A stretch of 64,000 bases of DNA from Lachnoanaerobaculum sanguinis (GCF_033242365.1 NZ_BTHK01000005.1:62001-126000); one strand, 5' to 3'; numbered from the stretch's first letter, positions 16,166-24,620 are shown. A program made the numbers and translations. Notes: a model not told the origin generated them from the letters alone.

Positions 16166-17209
16166 TTATCTGCTCTGTGTCCAAACACCGCTTCCGTCTA
16201 CATAGTAGCGATTGTTATCAACCCACTGATTTGTAAGCATCTTACCGAGATTGCTTCCACCCTCTGTGCTGAGCCAATACCACTTACCTGAATATGGGCT
16301 CTTAAGCCAACCGGTCACCATATAACCTCTGTTATCAAAATAGTACCAGTTGCCGCCTATCTGCTGCCAGTTGTTTGTTGTATATGTTCTGTCGGCATTG
16401 ATATACCACCAGCCTACATTGTCCTTTAACCAAGCGCCTGTATTACCTGCACTTGAACCGTTAGGTCCTGTAGAACTTCCGTTATTTGAACTTGACTGTC
16501 CGCCAAGGCTTGCTAAAATATCTTCATCTACATCAAACTCATCTGACTCTGTCCAGTTACCCTTAGTACCGTTGCTTGCAGCTGCACGAATCTTTACAGT
16601 ATAGCTTCCCTTACCGTACTCACGGATCTTGCTGCGGAAGTCATAGCTTGTTCCTGATGTTGTGATATTGTCCTTGATTGAATTGTTACGATAAAGCTTT
16701 ACTTCATACTGCTTTGCGTAATTTGCACTTTCCCATGTAACTACAGGACTGTCATCATCACCCCATGAAATATCGTTTACTTCCAATGCACCGCTATCAC
16801 CTGCGCTTGTCTTTGGAAGAGTTACTGTGATTGACATATTTCCGCTTGTTGTAGAAACTTTAGAGATTGTAGCGCCCTTACCTGTAGCATCATTAAGTGT
16901 AATATTACCTGAAGGAGTTCCCTTAAATGTATAGTCCTCATCAGGCTTTACCTTGATAGTAACCTTAGGTTTCTTACCGAAGTCGGTGTTTGTAATAGAA
17001 GAGACTTTTACATCGTCAACTCCTGCACTGTCACTGTCTACATCAATGTTTCCGGCATTCATACCCGGTGCAAGATCGTAATTTATATTGATCCTTACAT
17101 TCTGTACAACTGTCTTTGTGTTTCTGGCAAAAGCCACACCGGTCATTCCAAGAATCATGGAAGCCGTTAAAACAACTGAAGCCACTTTTTTAATATGGTT
17201 TCTTATCAT
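16166..17209 (-). CDS. Secreted cell-wall-binding repeat protein
   Basis: A 347-residue exported protein starting at the ATG on 17209, with GGAGG six bases upstream (that RBS lies inside a longer in-frame extension to 17221). It has an N-terminal signal peptide ending near GMTGVAFA, a beta-rich region of about 110 residues, a fibronectin-like domain (VVTWESANYAKQYEVKLY), then a low-complexity Ser/Gly/Asn linker. The C-terminus has choline-binding-type repeats such as WQQIGGNWYYFDNRGYMVTG. The repeats anchor the protein to wall polymers. The same architecture occurs at 57093, so these are paralogues. The gene's 3' end lies six bases from the IS right end, so its native terminator has been displaced. 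Confidence 0.9.
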   Translation of the reverse strand: MIRNHIKKVASVVLTASMILGMTGVAFARNTKTVVQNVRININYDLAPGMNAGNIDVDSDSAGVDDVKVSSITNTDFGKKPKVTIKVKPDEDYTFKGTPSGNITLNDATGKGATISKVSTTSGNMSITVTLPKTSAGDSGALEVNDISWGDDDSPVVTWESANYAKQYEVKLYRNNSIKDNITTSGTSYDFRSKIREYGKGSYTVKIRAAASNGTKGNWTESDEFDVDEDILASLGGQSSSNNGSSTGPNGSSAGNTGAWLKDNVGWWYINADRTYTTNNWQQIGGNWYYFDNRGYMVTGWLKSPYSGKWYWLSTEGGSNLGKMLTNQWVDNNRYYVDGSGVWTQSR

Positions 17210-17465
17210 ATTTTCCTCCATTCTGCAGGTTATCCTGCGAAATAAATCTTTTAATGTTATGACTATATTCTAAAGTATTTTTAGTAGAAAATATAGTCCT
17301 TTAGACTTAAGTTTATCTTACTATATTGTAACTAATTTTGAATTTCGGCGAAAATAACAGAATAAATTTTAAAGAATAACGGAATATTATTTACGAAAAG
17401 GTATTTTATTGTAATTATCTGTATTCACGTGAAGAATTTAATTTATAAAATACTCTGCATTGTAC

Positions 17466-17494
17466 TTGATTTCTTGAATGAAATAAGGTATAAA
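17466..17494 (+). promoter_or_regulatory. Promoter of the metal ABC transporter operon
   Basis: TTGATT (17466-17471) and TATAAA (17489-17494) with exactly 17 bp between them. The expected start near 17501 places the operator palindrome at about +5 to +18. Confidence 0.65.
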
Positions 17495-17503
17495 TAAAAA
17501 TAT

Positions 17504-17551
17504 AGTTAGGTAAACCTAATTATAAAAATAAAATAACCTAATTCATTAGGA
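17504..17551 (+). promoter_or_regulatory. DtxR/MntR-type operator and overlapping second palindrome
   Basis: TTAGGT (17506-17511) and ACCTAA (17514-17519) form a palindrome with a two-base centre, closely resembling DtxR/MntR-family operators. A second inverted repeat, CCTAAT (17537-17542) with ATTAGG (17545-17550), overlaps the ribosome binding site AGGAGGGG. The half-site ACCTAAT occurs at 17514 and 17536, 22 bp (about two helix turns) apart. The likely binder is the DtxR-like tail encoded at 20172-21941 in the same operon. Confidence 0.7.
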
Positions 17552-17560
17552 GGGGATAAT

Positions 17561-18556
17561 ATGTTTAAAAGAAATTTGAGTATACTTATTGCAGCCGCAG
17601 GAATGGCTTTATCACTTTGTGCATGTGCAGGAGGGAAAACTTCAGATACTAATGCTACTGCACAAAATACAGAGTCAAAGTCAATGGAGGAAACATCAAA
17701 AGCAAGCAGTGATACCATGAATAAGAAGAATGTGGTTGTTACAACTTCATTTTTACAGGATATGGTAGAACAACTTGCAGGTGATACTGTTAATGTAGAG
17801 CTTATAATACCTGCCGGAGAGGATCCGCATTTATATGTTGCAAAGCCTGAGGACTATACAAAACTTAGTTCTTCAGATCTTACACTTTATCATGGACTTC
17901 ATTTTGAAGGTAAAATGGTGGAGGCACTTGAAGCTAAAGGCGAGGCTGTGAGTAGAAATTTTCCGAAAGATCGTATAGGAACAATGGATGAAGACGGACA
18001 AGTTATTACAGATCCGCATTTCTGGTTTGATATAGGACTTTATAAGATGGCTGTAGAAGCTGCAGGTGAATCACTTGAAAATTTGAATCCTGAATATAAG
18101 GATAAGTATGAAGAGAATAAGACAAAGTATTTGGAGGAACTTACAAAGCTTGATGAGTATGTAAAGGAGAATATTTCTTCAATACCTAAGGAGAGCAGAT
18201 ATTTGATTACACCTCATGATGCATTTAATTATTTCTCAAGAGCATATGATATAGAAGTAAAAGCACCTCAAGGTGTAAGCACCGAATCGGAGGTGGCAAA
18301 TCAGGATATACAAGAAACTATAGATTTTATAGTGGAACATAAAATAAAAGCTATATTTGCAGAATCTACAACTGATCCTGCCCGTATGGAAAAGTTAAGA
18401 GAAGGTGCAGCTGCAAAGGGAGCGGATGTAAAAATAGTAAGCGGTGAAGGAAATGAGTTGTTCTCAGATTCTTTGGCACCAAAGGGTGAAGACGGAGATA
18501 CATATATTGATATGTATAAGCATAATGTAAAACTGATTACCGATAATTTAAAATAG
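17561..18556 (+). CDS. troA: Metal ABC transporter substrate-binding lipoprotein (TroA/ZnuA cluster)
   Basis: A 331-residue cluster A-I metal-binding protein. The lipoprotein signal ends at an LCAC-type box, followed by a Ser/Thr/Lys-rich linker. The metal ligands appear to be three histidines and an aspartate: His 90 in GEDPHLYVA, His 153 in TDPHFWFD, His 219 in ITPHDAFNYFSRAYD and Asp 317 in TYIDMYKHN. A histidine in the third position, rather than glutamate, is the TroA-type set seen for zinc/manganese; pure manganese proteins often carry Glu. No His-rich zinc loop is present. First gene of the operon, controlled by a DtxR-like operator. Manganese or iron is suggested by the regulator type, zinc by the ligand set; unresolved. 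Confidence 0.9.
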   Translation: MFKRNLSILIAAAGMALSLCACAGGKTSDTNATAQNTESKSMEETSKASSDTMNKKNVVVTTSFLQDMVEQLAGDTVNVELIIPAGEDPHLYVAKPEDYTKLSSSDLTLYHGLHFEGKMVEALEAKGEAVSRNFPKDRIGTMDEDGQVITDPHFWFDIGLYKMAVEAAGESLENLNPEYKDKYEENKTKYLEELTKLDEYVKENISSIPKESRYLITPHDAFNYFSRAYDIEVKAPQGVSTESEVANQDIQETIDFIVEHKIKAIFAESTTDPARMEKLREGAAAKGADVKIVSGEGNELFSDSLAPKGEDGDTYIDMYKHNVKLITDNLK

Positions 18557-18573
18557 TACCTTTGAGGTTAGAT

Positions 18574-19284
18574 ATGGAAAAAGTATTGATACATTTGGAA
18601 GACTTTACAATGGCATATACAGATATTCCTGTAATATGGGATATGGATCTTGATATTTATGAGGGAAGTATTACTGCAATAATAGGGCCAAACGGTGCCG
18701 GTAAATCCACATTAATGAAGGGAATACTGGGGCTTATGAAGCCTATTTCAGGTAAAGTAAGTATTATGGGTAAGTCTTACAAGGAGGTATATAAGCAGAT
18801 TGCTTATATACCTCAGACCACCACGGTGAACTGGAATTTTCCCACTACGGTAATTGATGTGGTGACAATGGGAAGATATGTGGGACTTGGCTTATTTAAA
18901 AGAGTAAATGCTTCTGAAAAGGAAAAAGCTTTGGAAGCATTGAAAAAAATGAAAATGGAAGATTTTGCATCCAGACAGATTTCAGAACTTTCAGGTGGAC
19001 AAAAACAAAGGGTATTCATAGCAAGGGCAATTGCTCAGAATGCCCTTATTTACTTTATGGATGAACCGCTTGCAGGAGTTGATAAGAAAACAGAGAATAT
19101 AATTATAGAAACAATGAGGGAGTTTAAAAAAGAGGGAAAGACCATTATAGCGGTACACCATGATTTAAACACCCTATGCGAATATTTCGATCATGTAATT
19201 ATGGTTAATAAGCAGCTTATAGCAAGCGGAAGGACCGAGGAAACCTTTGTAAAAGAGAATATAGATGCGACATATGGGGAGTAG
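18574..19284 (+). CDS. troB: Metal ABC transporter ATP-binding protein
   Basis: A 236-residue ABC ATPase that energises metal uptake. Walker A is GPNGAGKSTLMKG, the signature is LSGGQKQRVFIARAIAQ, Walker B is LIYFMDEPLAGVD and the switch His is in IIAVHHDLN. ATG 18574 is chosen over the upstream in-frame TTG 18562 because GAGGTT precedes it at the right distance. It lies between the binding protein and two permeases and is three bases from the next gene. The gene symbol follows the Tro naming by similarity. Confidence 0.92.
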   Translation: MEKVLIHLEDFTMAYTDIPVIWDMDLDIYEGSITAIIGPNGAGKSTLMKGILGLMKPISGKVSIMGKSYKEVYKQIAYIPQTTTVNWNFPTTVIDVVTMGRYVGLGLFKRVNASEKEKALEALKKMKMEDFASRQISELSGGQKQRVFIARAIAQNALIYFMDEPLAGVDKKTENIIIETMREFKKEGKTIIAVHHDLNTLCEYFDHVIMVNKQLIASGRTEETFVKENIDATYGE

Positions 19285-19287
19285 GCT

Positions 19288-20175
19288 ATGAATATAAGTA
19301 TTATTACACAGTATTCGTTTATTGTGGTTGCGATAGGAACAATGCTGCTTGCCATGGCAACAGGTATAGTCGGAACGATAAGTATTTTAAAGGGGCAAAG
19401 TCTGATAGGTGATGCTGTAGGTCATGCATCACTTCCGGGAATAATTCTGGCATTTATGATATCCGGAAGAAAAAGTTCTCTTATTTTAATGCTTGGTGCA
19501 ATAGTGGCAGGCATAGTCGCTTTTATACTGATACAGATTATTGCGGAAGGCTCAAAGATAGAAGCGGACACCGCAATGGCTGTCATTTTATCTGCTATGT
19601 TTGGTATGGGTATGGTATTAAAAAGTTATATACAGGGTAATCCGAAATATCAGGGAGCTTCACAGTCGGGACTTGCGAGCTATATATTCGGACAGGCGGC
19701 ATATATACTAAGGGAGGATGTTTATATAATACTCGCTGTATCTGTCATATCTCTTGCCCTATTTATAGTCTTTTACAAAGAGATAAAGGTATATGTTTTT
19801 GATATGGTTTATGCGTATACAATAGGGATAAATTCAAGGCTTACCTCTCTTCTTATAATGATAATAACCATGATTTTGATTGCGGCAGGTCTAAAGGCGG
19901 TGGGTGCCATTCTTATAAGCAGTATGCTTATAACTCCTGCGGTTACAGGTTTACAATGGAGTAAAAGTTATGAGAAAGTATTGATGATTGCGGCACTAAC
20001 AGGAGCCGTATCTGCTTTTCTGGGTACTTTTATAAGCAGTGCGGTGAAGGGATTTTCCACAGGACCAAGCATTATACTTATTATGTCTGTAATTGCTCTC
20101 TTTTCTGTATTGTTTGCACCGAGAGGTATTGTGAGAATGCTTTTAAATATTAGGAAGATGAGGGTAGGTAAATGA
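19288..20175 (+). CDS. troC: Metal ABC transporter permease
   Basis: A 295-residue ABC-3 family permease with about eight or nine membrane helices. Family landmarks include GQSLIGDAVGHASLPGIILA near the start and AVGAILISSMLITPAVTGL in the last third. The stop overlaps the next gene's start (ATGA), indicating translational coupling and a probable TroC/TroD heterodimeric channel. Confidence 0.92.
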   Translation: MNISIITQYSFIVVAIGTMLLAMATGIVGTISILKGQSLIGDAVGHASLPGIILAFMISGRKSSLILMLGAIVAGIVAFILIQIIAEGSKIEADTAMAVILSAMFGMGMVLKSYIQGNPKYQGASQSGLASYIFGQAAYILREDVYIILAVSVISLALFIVFYKEIKVYVFDMVYAYTIGINSRLTSLLIMIITMILIAAGLKAVGAILISSMLITPAVTGLQWSKSYEKVLMIAALTGAVSAFLGTFISSAVKGFSTGPSIILIMSVIALFSVLFAPRGIVRMLLNIRKMRVGK

Positions 20176-21941
20176 TTGAATCTTTGTATATTCTTATAAT
20201 AACCTCGCTTGCCTGTGCTGTTTTGGGAGTGTTTTTAGTGTTAAGAAGACTTTCAATGGTTTCTGATGCAATCTCACATTCCGTACTTCTTGGAATAGTT
20301 ATAGGATATTTTGTTACTAAAGATATAGGGAGTGTTTTATTAATAATAGGAGCAAGTCTTTTCGGTGTTTTAACGACTGTTTGTATAGAGTTACTGATAA
20401 AAAGTAAAAGAGTGACGGAAGATGCTTCTGTAGGTATAATTTTTCCGCTGTTTTTTTCGATAGCCGTTATACTTATTACAAGATATGCAAGAAATGTACA
20501 TCTGGATACTGAGATGGTTTTGATTGGAGAAATTATACTGGCTCCGCTTCATAGAATAAATTTCCTTGGATTAAGCCTTCCAAAGGCTTTGGTACAGATG
20601 GTTTTTGTGCTTTTGATAAATACAGTATTTATAGCGGTCTTTTTTAGAAAACTGAAAATAAGTTCATTTGATCCTGTATATGCCGGAGTGGCCGGTATTG
20701 CAGGGGCAGGTCTTTATTATGTTTTTATGGCTTTGGTTTCATTTACTGCAGTTTCTGCGTTTGAGTCGGTAGGTGCGATACTTACAATATCCTTTTTTAT
20801 TTCACCGGCTGCAAGTGCATATCTGATTTCAAAGGACCTTAAAATAACAATATTTTTGGCGGCTGTATATGCAGTAGTTAATTCTTGCATTGGTTATTTT
20901 CTTGCTGTAAAATTTAATGTATCCATGTCGGGAATGTGTGCTTTGGTTTCGGGTTTAACATTTATGATAACCATTGCAGTATATCCGGGTGGAATCATTA
21001 CTAAGATGATAAGATATATTAAAAACAAAAATCGTTTCAGTAGAGAACTTTTGATTTTACACATAGATAATCATACAGGAAAGAAAAATGCTCTCGGTGA
21101 ATTGGGATACAGTACAATTAGAGAGCATATTGCCTGGTCCGACAGAAAGCTCAAATATGTTTTGGACAAGTTGATAAAAAAAGGATATGTTTATCGTGCA
21201 AAAGAAAGAGGTGTATATTCCCTGACTGAAACGGGTAAAAAATTAAGTGATGATATAAGAAAACATTACGGACTCAGAGTAAGGGAAAATGATATGGCTA
21301 AGATAGACACCGGTAGAGATGATTATATTTCAGCAATTTATGAACTTATTGAAAAAAAGGAAATTGCAACAAATAAAAAGATCTCGGAGATTTTGGGAGT
21401 AAAGGCTGCATCTGTAAGTGAGATGTTAAAAAAACTGGTAGAAGAGGGAGAAGTATATACTGAGAATAAGTCGATTCTTTTGACGGAAACAGGTAAAATG
21501 AGGGCCAGAGCATTGCTGACAAAGCATAGATTGTGGGAATTGTTTCTGGTGGAATATCTGGGTTATTCATGGCAGGATGTCCATGAGGATGCAAAAGCTT
21601 TGGAGTATGTCACTTCAAACGGACTAAAGGACAGACTGAATGAATTTCTAAATAAACCTATGCACTGCCCACACGGAAATGAAATATACGAAAATCATCC
21701 GGAGACCGATAAATTAAAAAAGCTTTCGGAGGTATCAAAGGGGATTTCCTGCCGCCTTCATAAAGTTGAAGATGACAGGGATTTGATTGAATATCTGGAA
21801 GAAAAAAAGATTGCTTTAGGAGATGAATTTGTGGTAAAGGATATCGATGATTTTGACGATTCTATACTTGTAAGCTCTGCAACTGAGAATAAGCATATTG
21901 CAGGCAAAGCGGCTGTAAGGATGATGGTTGAAATTATTTAA
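20172..21941 (+). CDS. Metal ABC transporter permease fused to a DtxR-family metal-dependent repressor
   Basis: A single 589-residue protein. Residues 1 to about 275 are an ABC-3 permease (RRLSMVSDAISHSVLLGIVI; SFESVGAILTISFF-like segment; ISPAASAYLISKDL). Residues about 285-370 form a winged-helix region (WSDRKLKYVLDKLIKKGYVY). Residues 376-445 are a second, DtxR-type winged helix (KISEILGVKAASVSEMLKKL). Residues 445-510 are the DtxR metal/dimerisation domain (LTKHRLWELFL, CPHGNEIYENHP), and about 525-589 are an SH3/FeoA-like tail. Comparison with DtxR suggests ancillary ligands are kept (His 452, Glu 456, His 471), while primary-site positions read Asp 384, Lys 475, Glu 478 and Tyr 479. A membrane-bound repressor acting on the operator at 17504-17551 is inferred. 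Confidence 0.9.
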   Translation: MIESLYILIITSLACAVLGVFLVLRRLSMVSDAISHSVLLGIVIGYFVTKDIGSVLLIIGASLFGVLTTVCIELLIKSKRVTEDASVGIIFPLFFSIAVILITRYARNVHLDTEMVLIGEIILAPLHRINFLGLSLPKALVQMVFVLLINTVFIAVFFRKLKISSFDPVYAGVAGIAGAGLYYVFMALVSFTAVSAFESVGAILTISFFISPAASAYLISKDLKITIFLAAVYAVVNSCIGYFLAVKFNVSMSGMCALVSGLTFMITIAVYPGGIITKMIRYIKNKNRFSRELLILHIDNHTGKKNALGELGYSTIREHIAWSDRKLKYVLDKLIKKGYVYRAKERGVYSLTETGKKLSDDIRKHYGLRVRENDMAKIDTGRDDYISAIYELIEKKEIATNKKISEILGVKAASVSEMLKKLVEEGEVYTENKSILLTETGKMRARALLTKHRLWELFLVEYLGYSWQDVHEDAKALEYVTSNGLKDRLNEFLNKPMHCPHGNEIYENHPETDKLKKLSEVSKGISCRLHKVEDDRDLIEYLEEKKIALGDEFVVKDIDDFDDSILVSSATENKHIAGKAAVRMMVEII

Positions 21942-21964
21942 TTTTTTATTTGGAGGATGGAAAT

Positions 21965-22774
21965 TTGAAATTTGGTGTAAGAGCTCACGACTTCGGGAAA
22001 TATGATGCAAAAATTCTTGCAGAGAAGATTAGAGAAAACGGGTTTGAAGCTGTTCATTTGGCTGTAAAAAAATCTTTGCCGGGAATGAACGGAAATATTG
22101 ATGTAACGCAGGAGAATATTGAATATATAAAAGATGCTTTTTGCGGAATGGAAATAAGTGTTTTGGGCAGCTATATCGACTTTACCACGGATGATGAAGA
22201 TGTATGGGAAAAGCATAGAGATGAGTTTGTTGCGGCACTTAAAATAAGCAAACCTCTTGGAGCATTATATGTAGGAAGTGAAAGTTCTTACGGAGAAGTG
22301 GATATGGAAAACAAGGTAAGGCTTTTTCCGAAGCTTCTAAAAAGACTTGATGATGTTTTAAATGAAGCCGATAAATATGGTGTCTATGTGGCAATGGAGC
22401 CTGTGGCATCACATACGCTGTATAATGCGGAATGTACGGCTAAGATGCTGAATACATTAAGCAGTGAGAGATTAAAGATAATATTTGATCCGCTAAATGT
22501 ACTTACAAAGGAGAGAGTGGATTCACAGGAAGCTCTTTGGAAAGAATGTATAGATGCATTCGGAAAGGAAACAAAAATTATTCATTTAAAAGACGGTATT
22601 TTTCCTGATAAAGGCAGACATGTGGCATGTAAGCTCGGTGAAGGTATTATGAGATATGATATCATTAAAGACTGGCTTAAAAAAGAAAAACCGGATATCA
22701 GTGTAATAAGAGAAGAAGAAAGAGCTGAATATGCAAAGGAAGATCTTGCATTTATGAAAAATCTTTTCAGATAA
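21965..22774 (+). CDS. Sugar phosphate isomerase/epimerase family TIM-barrel protein
   Basis: A 269-residue protein of the AP endonuclease 2/xylose isomerase-like fold. Landmarks are VYVAMEPVASHTLYNAE (metal-binding Glu), KIIFDPLNVL (Asp), TKIIHLKDG (His) and a C-terminal ISVIREEE. The start is TTG 21965 with GGAGG eight bases upstream. It follows the metal operon by 23 bp with no terminator between, so it may be transcribed with it. Members act as sugar or cyclitol isomerases and epimerases with a divalent metal; substrate unknown. Confidence 0.82.
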   Translation: MKFGVRAHDFGKYDAKILAEKIRENGFEAVHLAVKKSLPGMNGNIDVTQENIEYIKDAFCGMEISVLGSYIDFTTDDEDVWEKHRDEFVAALKISKPLGALYVGSESSYGEVDMENKVRLFPKLLKRLDDVLNEADKYGVYVAMEPVASHTLYNAECTAKMLNTLSSERLKIIFDPLNVLTKERVDSQEALWKECIDAFGKETKIIHLKDGIFPDKGRHVACKLGEGIMRYDIIKDWLKKEKPDISVIREEERAEYAKEDLAFMKNLFR

Positions 22775-22808
22775 GAAAAAGAGGCTGTAGCATTTGCTAC
22801 AGCCTCTT
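22774..22808 (-). terminator. Terminator of pckA, in the gap between converging genes
   Basis: AAGAGGCTGTAGC (22779-22791) pairs perfectly with GCTACAGCCTCTT (22796-22808) around a four-base loop. On the minus strand the stem runs into TTTTTC, fitting pckA termination. The plus-strand side lacks a T run but the stem may still help. Confidence 0.85.
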
Positions 22809-22832
22809 GGAATTTATAAATCTTTTAAAGTA

Positions 22833-24440
22833 TTAGTCTACCTTAGGTCCTGCAGCTACTAAAGCTTTGCCGGCCTCGTTTGTCTCATACTTCTTGAAGT
22901 TCTTTGCGAATCTTGAAGCAAGATCCTTTGCCTTGATTTCCCAATCGGCAACATTTGCATATGTATCTCTTGGGTCAAGGATCTTTGTATCAACGCCCTC
23001 AAGCTCTGTAGGAACCTCAAAATCAAAGTAAGGAATCTTCTTTGTAGGAGCATTCTTGATTGCACCGCTAAGGATTCCGTCGATGATACCGCGAGTATCC
23101 TTGATAGAGATTCTCTTTCCTGTTCCGTTCCATCCTGTATTTACAAGATAAGCCTTTGAACCGTTCTTTTCCATTCTCTTTACAAGCTCTTCAGCGTACT
23201 TTGTAGGATGAAGCTCAAGGAATGCCTGTCCGAAGCAAGCTGAGAATGTAGGTGTAGGCTCTGTGATACCGCGCTCTGTACCTGCAAGCTTAGCTGTAAA
23301 TCCGCTGAGGAAGTAGTACTGTGTCTGCTCAGGTGTAAGGATTGATACAGGAGGAAGTACTCCGAACGCATCTGCTGAAAGGAAGATTACATTCTCTGCA
23401 GCAGGACCGTGTGATATAGGCTTAACTATATTCTCGATATGGTCGATAGGATATGAAACTCTTGTGTTCTCTGTCTTGCTTCCGTCATTAAAGTCAATCT
23501 TACCGTTCTCATCAAGAGTAACGTTCTCTAAAAGAGCATCTCTTCTGATAGCATTGTAGATATCAGGCTCAGACTCCTTGTCAAGGTTGATAACCTTGGC
23601 ATAGCATCCGCCTTCATAGTTGAATACACCGTTGTCATCCCAACCGTGCTCATCATCACCGATAAGAAGTCTCTTAGGATCTGTTGAAAGAGTTGTCTTA
23701 CCTGTTCCTGAAAGACCGAAGAAGATAGCTGTATTCTCACCGTTCATATCTGTATTTGCTGAACAGTGCATTGAAGCAATTCCCTTAAGTGGAAGATAGT
23801 AGTTCATCATTGAGAACATACCCTTCTTCATCTCACCGCCGTACCATGTGTTAAGAATAACCTGCTCACGGCTTGTGATATTGAAAGCAACAGCTGTTTC
23901 TGAATTAAGACCAAGCTCCTTGTAGTTGGCTACCTTTGCTTTTGAAGCATTGTAAACTACGAAGTCAGGCTTGAAGTTCTCAAGCTCCTCGGCAGTCGGC
24001 TGAATAAACATATTTGTAACGAAATGTGCCTGCCAAGCAACCTCAACGATGAAACGAACAGACATTCTTGTGTCCTTGTTTGCACCACAGAAAGCGTCTA
24101 CTACATAAAGCTTCTTGTTTGAAAGCTCGTTCTTTGCAAGGTCCTTTAAAACTTTCCAAGAATCCTCTGAAAGCGGATGGTTGTCATTTGCATAATCTGC
24201 AGATGTCCACCAAACTGTATCTTTTGAATTCTCATCCATAACTATAAATTTATCTTTAGGGGAACGACCTGTGTAGATACCTGTTAATACGTTAACGGCA
24301 CCAAGCTCACTAACCTGTCCCTTTTCATAGCCTGATAATGCAGAATCTGTCTCGGCTGCAAATAATTCATCATAAGATGGATTGTGTACTATCTCTGTAG
24401 TGCCTGTGATGCCATACTGAGTTAAATCAATATTTGCCAT
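22833..24440 (-). CDS. pckA: Phosphoenolpyruvate carboxykinase (ATP)
   Basis: A 535-residue ATP-dependent PEP carboxykinase interconverting oxaloacetate + ATP and PEP + CO2 + ADP. The kinase P-loop GLSGTGKTTLSTDP, the metal-binding IGDDEHGWDDNGVFNYEGG region and FTAKLAGTERGITEPTPTFS are all intact. Codons are strongly biased (AAG, CTT, GAG, many C-ending), as expected for a highly expressed anaerobic enzyme. In fermenters it often runs towards oxaloacetate for succinate formation or serves anaplerosis; the pyruvate phosphate dikinase at 62384 shares the PEP node. GAGGA lies upstream of the ATG. Confidence 0.97.
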   Translation of the reverse strand: MANIDLTQYGITGTTEIVHNPSYDELFAAETDSALSGYEKGQVSELGAVNVLTGIYTGRSPKDKFIVMDENSKDTVWWTSADYANDNHPLSEDSWKVLKDLAKNELSNKKLYVVDAFCGANKDTRMSVRFIVEVAWQAHFVTNMFIQPTAEELENFKPDFVVYNASKAKVANYKELGLNSETAVAFNITSREQVILNTWYGGEMKKGMFSMMNYYLPLKGIASMHCSANTDMNGENTAIFFGLSGTGKTTLSTDPKRLLIGDDEHGWDDNGVFNYEGGCYAKVINLDKESEPDIYNAIRRDALLENVTLDENGKIDFNDGSKTENTRVSYPIDHIENIVKPISHGPAAENVIFLSADAFGVLPPVSILTPEQTQYYFLSGFTAKLAGTERGITEPTPTFSACFGQAFLELHPTKYAEELVKRMEKNGSKAYLVNTGWNGTGKRISIKDTRGIIDGILSGAIKNAPTKKIPYFDFEVPTELEGVDTKILDPRDTYANVADWEIKAKDLASRFAKNFKKYETNEAGKALVAAGPKVD

Positions 24441-24487
24441 AATAATCCTCTTTTCTATAATTCATTTATTTTGTTATCATGAAACCC

Positions 24488-24508
24488 GGGTGAAAAGGTA
24501 TTTTCCCC
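24488..24508 (-). promoter_or_regulatory. Inverted repeat upstream of pckA
   Basis: GGGTGAAAA (24488-24496) and TTTTCCCC (24501-24508) form a nearly perfect inverted repeat about 50 bp upstream of the pckA start in the 227-bp gap. It could be a repressor site or a leader hairpin. A possible -35/-10 pair lies further upstream on the minus strand (TTGTAC at 24543-24548, TATATT at 24518-24523), with rather long spacing. Confidence 0.4.
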
Positions 24509-24620
24509 TTGATACAAAATATAAAGTCATGTACTCTTTGAAGTACAATAACCTTATTAGAATATACATAACAATTTGGAAAAAATCAATAATATTTTGA
24601 ACTTTGTTAAAAAAAATACG

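Larger units (their letters stand above)
17210..17560. other. 351-bp divergent intergenic region between wall-protein and metal-transport genes
   Basis: On the minus-strand side there is a GCAGG/CCTGC hairpin (17225-17238) just ahead of the wall-protein RBS, and further up a longer inverted repeat, GACTATATT (17261-17269) with AATATAGTC (17290-17298), enclosing an inner CTAAA/TTTAG pair. On the plus-strand side lie the promoter and operator of the metal-transport operon, listed separately. The middle is plain AT-rich DNA. Confidence 0.6.

Noticed and set aside
14091..16168. Target-site duplication of the IS
   Set aside because: Both flanks are A-rich, so AAAA on each side could be chance. 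Not claimed as a duplication.
15993..16205. 70-codon open frame at the right end of the IS
   Set aside because: It covers the transposase terminator and terminal repeat and runs into the neighbouring gene on the other strand; no ribosome binding site or homology.
16166..17209. Wall hydrolase (autolysin)
   Set aside because: Choline-binding-type repeats often accompany amidases or glucosaminidases, but no catalytic domain is seen in this protein or its paralogue.
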